The notes under the pieces are model-generated. The model was not told where the DNA came from. It saw only the letters and a program-made list of their open reading frames with translations, and ran no database searches. Position numbers and translations under genes: made by a program. From Nanobdellota archaeon (GTDB taxonomy: Archaea > Nanobdellota > Nanobdellia > SCGC-AAA011-G17 > VGLX01), in NCBI GenBank assembly GCA_030691925.1, contig JAUYDG010000053.1:1-12869 (forward strand): 12,869 nt of DNA, in the 5' to 3' direction. Positions 1 to 5,382 of this stretch are shown in pieces. Positions within the stretch are counted from its first letter, which is position 1. The number at the start of each line of letters is the position of its first letter.

Positions 1-160
1 TAAGAACTTCCGTCTTGAACTTCTCTATCTTCTCCTTAATCTTCTCCAGCTTCTCCTTCACTTCAGGAGGCAATTGCGGAATCTCAGGCTCATCTTGCTT
101 TTGTTCTTCTTGAGCCTCTTCCACTTCTTTTTTATTCTCTTCTTGTTTTTTCTTGGCCAT
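1..160 (-). CDS. N-terminus of a charged, coiled-coil protein (partial)
   Basis: This open frame starts at the ATG whose first base is 160 and runs off the left edge, so only 53 residues are visible. They begin MAKKKQEENKKE and are dominated by Lys, Glu and Gln, then a proline-containing hinge (PEIPQLPPEV), then a heptad-like Lys/Glu helix up to the edge. A GGTG Shine-Dalgarno element (166-169) lies five bases before the start, which supports this ATG. A TATA-like TTTTATAAA at 212-220 could be its promoter. The absence of stops, the biased but protein-like composition and the ribosome site make it a real gene start. The function-bearing part lies outside the window, so I give no product. Confidence 0.72.
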   Translation of the reverse strand, partial: MAKKKQEENKKEVEEAQEEQKQDEPEIPQLPPEVKEKLEKIKEKIEKFKTEVL

Positions 161-211
161 TTTTACACCTTTGAAAATGAGTTTTTTAACGCTTAAAAAC
201 TATGAAACCTG

Positions 212-220
212 TTTTATAAA
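212..220 (-). promoter_or_regulatory. Candidate TATA box for the left-edge gene
   Basis: TTTTATAAA lies about 50-60 bases upstream of the ATG at 160, which would put transcription start near 190 and leave a leader of about 30 bases containing the GGTG ribosome site. The element is nearly symmetric, so the strand is inferred from the neighbouring gene rather than from the box itself. Confidence 0.35.
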
Positions 221-445
221 TGTTTGGTTTTTATTTAATGGAATTTAAAGTAAACTTACATTATGTTCAGAGACCTTGGTTCTTGTGGTTCATGCCAGTT
301 TTTAATGTAATGTTATCCACTTCCTCAGGGCTCGTAAGAGTTACTCCAAGGATTTCCGGAACAAAAAGCGAAGCAGGCCCCGATTTTGGGATGGAAAACA
401 CGCCCTTATGTCCTGATTATGGAATAAGATTTTAAATTGTAAAAG

Positions 446-460
446 TTTATAAATATAAAA
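446..460 (+). promoter_or_regulatory. TATA promoter of the 90-aa membrane protein gene
   Basis: TTTATAAATATAAAA is a strong archaeal TATA element. Its centre lies about 28-30 bases before the ATG at 482, so the expected start of transcription falls at or just before the start codon. That implies a leaderless or nearly leaderless mRNA, and there is indeed no Shine-Dalgarno sequence before the ATG. Confidence 0.65.
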
Positions 461-481
461 GCCGTAAAAACATTAAACAAA

Positions 482-754
482 ATGAACGAACTATTACTAA
501 CTATGGTTTTCGGAACTGTAGGCGGGGTGACTCGGGCTTGCGTAGGGCTGTTAAAATATAAGACGCTGCCTAAGCAGGGAAAGTTCAAGCTAGGAGCGTT
601 GCTGTTCACGATAATAGCCTCCGGAGTCATAGGGCTCTTCGCTGGACTAGTCGTATCTACTGACAATGCGTTAAGCTTGCTGGCAGGCTATGCCGGAACT
701 GACTTTATAGAAAGCATCTACAAGATAAGGAAGAAGCAGGAAATAACAATTTAG
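482..754 (+). CDS. Small membrane protein, holin-like topology, unknown function
   Basis: A 90-residue protein with two clear hydrophobic helices (about residues 4-24 and 36-58) and a weaker third (61-76), joined by a basic loop (KYKTLPKQGKFK) and ending in a basic tail (KIRKKQ). Glycine and alanine are frequent within the helices. The C-terminal GYAGTDFIES segment is polar inside an otherwise hydrophobic helix and may be the conserved part. The size and topology resemble small phage holins and many uncharacterised archaeal membrane proteins, but no motif settles the function. It stands alone, with a strong TATA box immediately upstream and a T-rich terminator downstream, so it is a single-gene transcription unit. 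Confidence 0.75.
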   Translation: MNELLLTMVFGTVGGVTRACVGLLKYKTLPKQGKFKLGALLFTIIASGVIGLFAGLVVSTDNALSLLAGYAGTDFIESIYKIRKKQEITI

Positions 755-770
755 ATTATCCGGAAATTCT

Positions 771-780
771 TTCTTTTTTT
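771..780 (+). terminator. Poly-T terminator after the 90-aa gene
   Basis: TTCTTTTTTT begins 16 bases after the TAG stop of the preceding gene. Archaeal RNA polymerase terminates at such T tracts without needing a hairpin, and none is evident here. Confidence 0.55.
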
Positions 781-834
781 ATGGGAAAGGCATATAAAGA
801 TTAGAGCGAATAATAAAAACGAACCGATAGCGAA

Positions 835-846
835 AGATTTAAATAT
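835..846 (+). promoter_or_regulatory. TATA-like promoter of the HTH-nucleotidyltransferase gene
   Basis: The AT-rich GATTTAAATAT segment lies about 35 bases before the ATG at 877, predicting transcription start near 865-870. It directly abuts, and partly overlaps, the repeated GAACT motifs described separately, so a protein bound there would block the polymerase. Confidence 0.5.
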
Positions 847-890
847 CAGTTCGTTTAATGAACTAATTAGTCCACAATGAGAACTGATAT
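843..890 (+). promoter_or_regulatory. Probable operator: three copies of GAACTRAT
   Basis: ATATCAGTTC at 843-852 is the exact reverse complement of GAACTGATAT at 881-890. A third copy, GAACTAAT, starts at 860. The copies at 848-852 and 860-864 form an almost perfect 17-base palindrome (848-864), and the two forward copies are 21 bases apart, two turns of the helix. The sites cover the predicted transcription start and the start codon, so binding would repress. The winged helix encoded immediately downstream is the obvious candidate ligand (autoregulation), by inference. Confidence 0.55.
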
Positions 891-1470
891 CATGTCATTT
901 GTATTAAGCTCAGCAAACAGGAAAAAAGTAGTTAAAACGATATTTGAATACCCTAAAAGACAATGGAGTTGTTCCACTTTGGAAGAATTAACAAGAATAT
1001 CTCATGCGACAGTTTTCAGAACGCTAGCTGGCCTAAGAGAATTTGGAATTTTAAAAAGCGTCAAAATAAACAGGAAGGACGTAATATACGAACTAGTTAG
1101 CGACTCCCCCATGGCAAAAGAACTCAAAAGGATGGTAAACATCGAGAAAACAACAGCAAAAAGCATTGCAAACAATTTCGTCAACAAGATCAAATCGAAA
1201 CAGATACTTTCTGCTGTCCTGTATGGCTCTAGTGTAAAGGGGGATTTAAAGCCTGAAAGTGATATAGACATATTAATTATTTTGGGCAAACATGATAAAT
1301 CCTTAGAAAAAGAAATTTTTGACGTATCAGCAGGACTGTCATCAAAGTTAAACAAGACAATATCTGTTACAATCATGGATTTAAGCGAAATAAAAAAAGA
1401 AAAAAACAGCCAATTTATCAAATCTATAAAATCTGACATGGAGATACTCTATGGAAAAAAGCCATTTTGA
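877..1470 (+). CDS. Winged-helix protein fused to a minimal nucleotidyltransferase (MNT)
   Basis: A 197-residue protein. Residues about 12-75 form a winged-helix DNA-binding domain with a probable recognition helix at 42-56 (SHATVFRTLAGLREF). Residues about 100-195 are a polymerase-beta-type nucleotidyltransferase: the strand LSAVLYGSS followed by the exact signature GS-x10-D-x-D (G117, S118, D129, D131), with a later acidic residue at D168 as the likely third metal ligand. In MNT-HEPN toxin-antitoxin pairs the MNT protein is the antitoxin and can adenylylate its HEPN partner. The fused HTH suggests it also represses its own promoter. It overlaps the next gene by 20 bases. The start at 877 fits the promoter, but Met6 at 892, which would leave the last GAACT copy in the leader, is possible. 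Confidence 0.85.
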   Translation: MRTDIMSFVLSSANRKKVVKTIFEYPKRQWSCSTLEELTRISHATVFRTLAGLREFGILKSVKINRKDVIYELVSDSPMAKELKRMVNIEKTTAKSIANNFVNKIKSKQILSAVLYGSSVKGDLKPESDIDILIILGKHDKSLEKEIFDVSAGLSSKLNKTISVTIMDLSEIKKEKNSQFIKSIKSDMEILYGKKPF

Positions 1471-1846
1471 ACAGGCAAAGTTATGGCTAGAAGGAGCAAA
1501 ATACATAGCGAATTATAATTCCGAAGAGAAATATAAATATGTAGTTGCTGTTGCGATGGCTATTCATGCAATCATAAAAGCTAATGATGCACTAACATTC
1601 AAATTTACTGGTAATACTGCTAGACGCCATGATGATGCAAGAAGATTATTCGAAGATTTAATAAAGAAAAACTTTGTTAAAGCGAAATACGCCGCTTATA
1701 AACAGATAATCCAAGATGCTATCAATGATAAAGCAAAAGCAGAATACAGAGCGGCGTTCTTCAGCAAAAACGATTTTGAAGTGATAAAAAGAAAAGCAGA
1801 AAAATTTATAGAAATGGTCGAAGAAATCTTGATATTCAAAAAATAA
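1451..1846 (+). CDS. HEPN-like protein, partner of the nucleotidyltransferase
   Basis: A 131-residue, almost entirely helical protein. Its start lies inside the end of the nucleotidyltransferase gene, with GGAGA seven bases upstream, so translation is probably coupled. The helix AVAMAIHAIIKANDAL (33-48), the RRHDDARRLFEDL segment (58-70) and the late AEYRAAFFSKNDFE segment (97-110) resemble HEPN proteins that pair with MNT enzymes. The RNase motif of active HEPN toxins (R-x4-6-H, or R-x4-H-x-Y in HepT) is not present: R100 has no histidine after it, and H60 directly follows R59. It may therefore be an inactive or differently acting HEPN, or a substrate-binding partner. The HEPN call rests on pattern and genetic pairing. 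Confidence 0.72.
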   Translation: MEKSHFEQAKLWLEGAKYIANYNSEEKYKYVVAVAMAIHAIIKANDALTFKFTGNTARRHDDARRLFEDLIKKNFVKAKYAAYKQIIQDAINDKAKAEYRAAFFSKNDFEVIKRKAEKFIEMVEEILIFKK

Positions 1847-1937
1847 TTATTTTCAGGATTTTAGTGCTGCAAGTCTTCTAATGTTAAAGTCTAGTGTTGT
1901 GATAAACCTTACCAAAGAAAGAAAAAAGGCAGAAGAT

Positions 1938-2004
1938 TTAATCTAACTTAATCCCGAATTTTTTCGCAATTTTTAAAGATGCTAATTCCCTGCTTCTTCG
2001 TCGC
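1938..2004 (-). pseudogene. Possible frameshifted C-terminal tail of the RHH gene
   Basis: Directly after the TGA of the RHH gene, the +1 frame of the same strand stays open to a TAA at 1938-1940. It reads ADERRRSRELASLKIAKKFG and then four more residues, a strongly amphipathic Arg/Lys/Leu helix that looks like a natural continuation of a small DNA-binding protein. In this frame the reading is also open upstream to beyond position 2030, so a single-base slip around the GGAAAAGG tract near 2010-2022 would join the two. It could equally be coincidence. Confidence 0.35.
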
Positions 2005-2199
2005 TCATCTGCCTTTTCCTTTAAGGCTTCCTTTGAATTTGGCTAATTTTTTTATAACCTGCTCTTTCTCAAGCTCGCTTAGCTTGCTTCTTATCGCATC
2101 CCTGATAAATTCTGTGCGTGTGGCGTACCCGTGGTTTTTTAGTTTACTGTCTATTTCATAAAGAAGTTTTTGTTCCATTTTCAGACATACGGATTCCAT
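2005..2199 (-). CDS. Ribbon-helix-helix (CopG/Arc-like) regulator
   Basis: A 64-residue protein of ribbon-helix-helix type. Residues 2-8 (ESVCLKM) form the DNA-contacting strand, then comes helix one (EQKLLYEIDSKLKNHG), the turn with the typical Thr-Arg-Thr, helix two (RTEFIRDAIRSKLSELEKEQ, with the RHH hallmark F-I-R-x-A-I-R), and a basic tail. Such proteins bind palindromic operators as dimers and often regulate themselves, sometimes as antitoxins. No toxin partner is adjacent. A perfect 8-base-arm palindrome lies just upstream, between a TATA-like element and the start codon. The tail may be truncated by a frameshift; see the separate entry for 1938-2004. Confidence 0.82.
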   Translation of the reverse strand: MESVCLKMEQKLLYEIDSKLKNHGYATRTEFIRDAIRSKLSELEKEQVIKKLAKFKGSLKGKGR

Positions 2200-2204
2200 G
2201 GTAA

Positions 2205-2224
2205 TACTTAGTTTATACTAAGTA
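2205..2224 (-). promoter_or_regulatory. Palindromic operator of the RHH gene
   Basis: TACTTAGT at 2205-2212 and ACTAAGTA at 2217-2224 are exact inverted repeats separated by TTAT. The element begins six bases before the ATG at 2199 and overlaps a TATA-like GTATATTA on the minus strand at 2224-2231. This is the placement expected for an autoregulatory RHH operator, and it would make the mRNA leaderless or nearly so. Confidence 0.6.
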
Positions 2225-2278
2225 ATATACCAATATTTTTGTTCTAATTCTCTTTTTTAAAATATTAAGAGATAGAAA

Positions 2279-2290
2279 CCTTTTTAAAAA
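2279..2290 (+). promoter_or_regulatory. TATA promoter of the tRNA-Val gene
   Basis: CCTTTTTAAAAA ends 25 bases before the first base of the tRNA, the expected distance between an archaeal TATA element and a transcription start close to the mature 5' end. Confidence 0.5.
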
Positions 2291-2314
2291 GTTAAACTCT
2301 TAAAATTTTATTAC

Positions 2315-2402
2315 GGGCCTGTGGTCTAGCGGCTATGACATCACCCTTACAAGGGTCTAAGACAGGTGGAGGTCGCCAGTTCGAATCTGGCCAGGCCCAC
2401 CA
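2315..2402 (+). tRNA. tRNA-Val (UAC) with a 12-nt intron and encoded CCA
   Basis: A complete cloverleaf can be folded. The acceptor stem is GGGCCTG (2315-2321) with CAGGCCC (2392-2398), discriminator A at 2399, and CCA encoded at 2400-2402. The D arm is GTCT/TGAC with one mismatch and the loop AGCGGCTA. The T arm is GCCAG/CTGGC with the loop TTCGAAT. The anticodon stem TCACC (2341-2345) pairs with GGTGG (2365-2369) only if bases 2352-2363 are removed, leaving the loop CTTACAA with anticodon TAC (2348-2350). The intron therefore lies between positions 37 and 38, the canonical archaeal site. The valine identity comes from the anticodon. Confidence 0.93.
2352..2363 (+). other. tRNA intron with relaxed bulge-helix-bulge
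   Basis: The intron is AGGGTCTAAGAC. In the precursor, CTTA (2346-2349, loop bases including part of the anticodon) pairs with TAAG (2358-2361, intron), forming the four-base-pair central helix. On the 3' side the bulge ACA (2362-2364) gives a cut after its second base, exactly at the exon boundary. On the 5' side the corresponding cut falls after A37 within an eight-base loop, so the outer intron helix is missing. This is the relaxed form of the motif recognised by archaeal tRNA splicing endonuclease. Confidence 0.82.
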
Positions 2403-2447
2403 TTTCTTAAATACCCTACCTGCACATTAAATCAAATACAGAAAATC

Positions 2448-2454
2448 AAAAAAA
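2448..2454 (-). terminator. Poly-T terminator of the HSP90-like operon
   Basis: Seven T residues on the minus strand begin 12 bases after the TGA of the last operon gene, followed by a further GATTTTC. This suits archaeal T-tract termination. No hairpin is visible. It separates the operon from the convergent tRNA gene. Confidence 0.5.
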
Positions 2455-2466
2455 TGTTGAAAGCGC

Positions 2467-5349
2467 TCAAACCTCTTCCGAATCTTTTTCTTTCAGCTTC
2501 TCGTAAACTACTGCTTCGTCTATCAACCTTCTCCTTGTCATGTGGGCAAGGTGAGACAGCCTTTCAGGCAGTATGTAATAGAACCTGTTTTTTTCATCCT
2601 CTTCCGGGAAGATTTTGCCCAGGTAATCAACTAAGTTTATGTTCTGCTTTTCCAGATAGCTTACAACCTTCTTCCTGATTTCTGCTTTTTTCTCGAAGAA
2701 TCCTGCAGGGTGTATGCTGTCCCTGTGGTGGTAAAGTTCGTGTTTATAATCATTCAATTCCTTATGTGCCCTTTGGTGGATTAAAGAGTCTAAAACCGTG
2801 TATCCTAGCTGGCTTAGCGCTTCATCCCTTGCCAATGTTTTTACCAGTTTTCCATAACGCCCAGAATGAGCGTAATCCTTTATAATCGACAAAATCGTAA
2901 GGCTCCCCAAGTCTATGCTCAATGCCCCTTGCCCTTTGGTTCTGAAGCCTGCATCCACTTCTTCCTTTTTAGCCGGTGAGTAGTCTAGTTTGATGCTGTA
3001 GTAAGGGCTTTCTTTCAATGCCTTGCTTATCATCCTGTCTATACCTTCAATCGCATGCACAAAATTCACGTACACCTTACCTGCGCCTGTAACCTTGGTC
3101 ATGTACTCCAGCTTACCTTTCCTCAGGCCGTGGAATGAGTCGCCGCTTACCACCCCGTAGCCGAACAGTTCGTTTATTATCGAGCTCTGGTAAAAGTTCA
3201 AGCATGATTCTTTGACACGATCCAACAGCCCTGCCTTTTCTTCGGCTTGCCTGTATTCTTTCAGTTTTTCTTTTTTCAATTTTCTTTCCTTAAACTCCTC
3301 TTTTATCACACCTGCCAGGTCGCTAATGTATTGCGGGTATCTAACAGGGTTCAAGGCCTTCGCAGAAGGGACAAGTATATGCCTGTAGCTTCCTTTGGCC
3401 ATAGCATATGGTATTATGAATGGCAGTGTTACAGCCAATTTTGCCGCATTACCTATCTGCGGTAGCATATCCCTGTTTTCTCTGCACCATTTTGATACTG
3501 AACTTATTTTATCACCCATCAGGTTATAGAACTGCCTGTCTTTGAAAGGGTTTTCCACGCTCTTGAACATCGCACTTGCCACCAGATGCGCCAGCCCTAT
3601 AGGCGATAATAAGTATGCTGCGGCGCATGCCTCTTTGGTAAAATGCCACAAGTTGTCCAGGCGGTCTTCCAGGATTTTTACATCATACTTCGCCCCTATC
3701 TGCTGTGTAAGAAACTCAAGCTTGTCCACTACAGTGCGAACCAGCGGGTTATTATAATCAACAGAATACTCTCCGTCGCTGAAAAAACCCCTAAGCTGCG
3801 AATCCTTCGCATACCTCAGTTTCTTCTTAAGGTAGAGCTCTATAAGCGTGTCGATAGAGAGCTGGACGTTTTTCTTTTGAATCACTAAATCCCACTTCTC
3901 CTCTTCTTGATACTGAACATTATCATAATCCCCTAGAAATAAGTTTTTGAAAGATTCAGCAAAAGTAGGCGAGCTTTTTTTGGCATCCTTCTGGCTGCCA
4001 TATTTAGAGTAATAACATGTTGCTGGTATGATCTCCTTGTTCATAATCTTCCTGAAGAACTCGTCTACATGCATCCTTGACAGGTATTTGCTAGCTATCC
4101 TCTTCTTTTGTTCCTCTTCCTTCTGCTTCCTTTTTTCCTCCATATCGACGTACAGCCCGCATTTGTTTAGCAGCTTCATCCACGTGTCTTGCATGAAGAT
4201 TCCAGTCTTACTGAAGATTGACTTGTAGTTCACGCCATCACTGCCGCTGTCGAAGAAATCATCCACGCCCCCAAAGAAACCTTTGAGCCCTTCCACTATC
4301 CTTTTCCGTGACTTTACAAGGTAGTACGCACCGATTGCTGACCCTCCTGCTGCCATGTAAATGAAAGGTGTTGAGCCGTAGGCTCGGTATAGTTTTATGC
4401 CTCCATAAACAGCACCAAGCGTTAAGCCAATGGCTGGCCCCCATTTTGAAGTTAAATGTAAAAGCCCTTTTCCGGCTTCAGGAATTTTATCTTTGATACA
4501 GGCGGCAGCTGTTTTGATATGGCCTGGCATAGAAGTGAAAGGATATTTAATACAACTTTCAATACCCCTTCCTACATAACTTGCTACCAGCATACCAAGG
4601 TCTGCTGTTTTGCTGCCTATCGCCGCGCCTGTGGATGCAAGCCTCCTTCCAAGGCTGTATTGGCTCTTCGTGGACGACCCTACCATATCGGCGTAGCTTC
4701 TGTCAAAAAGATTGGATATGCTTTCCAGCAAGACTTTTGAAGGATGATACAGCAGTTCCTGGTCATTCAGTATCACGTCCAAGAACAAGCTCTCAAAGGC
4801 TTTATACGATCCATCCAGCACGGCTGTGCCATGGTTTGAGATGATGTTGTTCCTTCCTTTTGTCAACGTCACATTGTCCGGTACGTCAATCCAGAAGTCT
4901 AGGCCTGCACGCATCAGCTCCTGCATCAGCTTGCTGTGCACAGTGACAGACTCAAAAGGCACTGAATCATATTTTATGAAAAACCCCTCTTGAGTGTAGA
5001 TTATTTTTTCAAGATTCCAGTCCCTGTACTTAAACCTTTTATCACTGGAAAAAGTTTTGAGCTTTCTTTTTGAAACGCCAATAGTCAAAGGCCTTTCTTG
5101 CCCGCTTATCGTAACTTTCACAGGCGCTGCAGTCTGGTATTCACCCCGCAAAGAGTTTATCAGCTCTTTGCCCAAGGATATCTGCGCGTATGACAAGTCA
5201 GTCATACCAAGGTACTGGAACAGGAAGTCCTCGATGTTCTCTTCAGACGTCACTGAGCTGGGGATGTAAGCCAAAACTTCTGTGCCATGATGCTTTTTAT
5301 CATGCCCTTTGCTGAAGCCATTTTCTGAGCCCGGATGTATAGTAGCCAT
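2467..5349 (-). CDS. HSP90-like second half with C-terminal SprT/Wss1-type peptidase signature
   Basis: 960 residues. The first part completes the HSP90-like ATPase whose ATP-binding boxes lie in the preceding frame: GTEV (22-25) is the GT motif that ends a GHKL domain, and the segment ending PDNVTLTKGRNNI (157-169) matches PPAVRLVEGRDEF in the upstream HSP90-like protein. Then come hydrophobic helices at about 303-321, 328-345, 573-595 and 632-651, and coiled-coil stretches at 403-421 and 684-705. Near the C-terminus, H870-E871-L-Y-H874, five residues, H880, three residues, F884 is HExxH-x5-H-xxx-F, the zinc-ligand pattern of SprT/Wss1-like metallopeptidases. The frame is in phase with the 193-residue gene upstream, separated only by TAA and ten codons. 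If translated alone, the ATG at 5349 with AGGAAAGG ten bases upstream is the only usable start. Most of the middle is unrecognised. Confidence 0.85.
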   Translation of the reverse strand: MATIHPGSENGFSKGHDKKHHGTEVLAYIPSSVTSEENIEDFLFQYLGMTDLSYAQISLGKELINSLRGEYQTAAPVKVTISGQERPLTIGVSKRKLKTFSSDKRFKYRDWNLEKIIYTQEGFFIKYDSVPFESVTVHSKLMQELMRAGLDFWIDVPDNVTLTKGRNNIISNHGTAVLDGSYKAFESLFLDVILNDQELLYHPSKVLLESISNLFDRSYADMVGSSTKSQYSLGRRLASTGAAIGSKTADLGMLVASYVGRGIESCIKYPFTSMPGHIKTAAACIKDKIPEAGKGLLHLTSKWGPAIGLTLGAVYGGIKLYRAYGSTPFIYMAAGGSAIGAYYLVKSRKRIVEGLKGFFGGVDDFFDSGSDGVNYKSIFSKTGIFMQDTWMKLLNKCGLYVDMEEKRKQKEEEQKKRIASKYLSRMHVDEFFRKIMNKEIIPATCYYSKYGSQKDAKKSSPTFAESFKNLFLGDYDNVQYQEEEKWDLVIQKKNVQLSIDTLIELYLKKKLRYAKDSQLRGFFSDGEYSVDYNNPLVRTVVDKLEFLTQQIGAKYDVKILEDRLDNLWHFTKEACAAAYLLSPIGLAHLVASAMFKSVENPFKDRQFYNLMGDKISSVSKWCRENRDMLPQIGNAAKLAVTLPFIIPYAMAKGSYRHILVPSAKALNPVRYPQYISDLAGVIKEEFKERKLKKEKLKEYRQAEEKAGLLDRVKESCLNFYQSSIINELFGYGVVSGDSFHGLRKGKLEYMTKVTGAGKVYVNFVHAIEGIDRMISKALKESPYYSIKLDYSPAKKEEVDAGFRTKGQGALSIDLGSLTILSIIKDYAHSGRYGKLVKTLARDEALSQLGYTVLDSLIHQRAHKELNDYKHELYHHRDSIHPAGFFEKKAEIRKKVVSYLEKQNINLVDYLGKIFPEEDEKNRFYYILPERLSHLAHMTRRRLIDEAVVYEKLKEKDSEEV

Positions 5350-5379
5350 CCATGATTTTCCTTTCCTGTAGATCAGCGC

Positions 5380-5382
5380 TTA
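5380..5382 (-). other. In-frame TAA interrupting the HSP90-like reading frame
   Basis: The codons run GCC ACG TAA GCG CTG ATC and on without another stop to 2467. HSP90-like proteins have, between the second glycine box and the GT motif, a segment of about 50-60 residues. Joining through this TAA gives IGEHGIGWYS, about 50 residues, then GTEV, with sensible strand-like sequence on both sides. The joined product would be 1164 codons after the start, with the stop at codon 194. It can be a nonsense mutation, a sequencing or assembly error, a functional split, or readthrough. Pyrrolysine is excluded because it uses TAG. Confidence 0.8.

Larger units (their letters stand above)
161..481. other. 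Intergenic region, no convincing gene
   Basis: About 320 bases between two divergent genes. It holds the two promoters at its ends. A plus-strand open frame at 220-435 has no ribosome site and an unremarkable composition. A minus-strand frame with a GTG start (399-401) and stop at 267-269 gives 44 residues with fairly protein-like composition, possibly a decayed gene remnant. I see no tRNA, no repeat and no clear C/D-box RNA here. Confidence 0.5.

Noticed and set aside
220..435. Plus-strand open frame of 71 codons
   Set aside because: There is no ribosome site, and the ATG overlaps the TATA-like element. The composition (Trp/Pro/Met-rich) is unlike its neighbours, and it lies antisense to another short frame.
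2764..2778. HQRAH as the peptidase active site
   Set aside because: The catalytic glutamate is replaced by Gln and the downstream spacing to the next histidine does not fit, whereas HELYH twelve residues later fits SprT-type spacing exactly.
2454..5269. Numerous plus-strand open frames across the operon
   Set aside because: They are antisense to strongly supported genes with recognisable domains, and they lack ribosome sites and domain content.
5380..5382. Pyrrolysine or other recoding of the stop as a known mechanism
   Set aside because: Pyrrolysine uses TAG and selenocysteine uses TGA; no established archaeal system decodes TAA. The same codon ends another operon gene, so it is a normal stop here.
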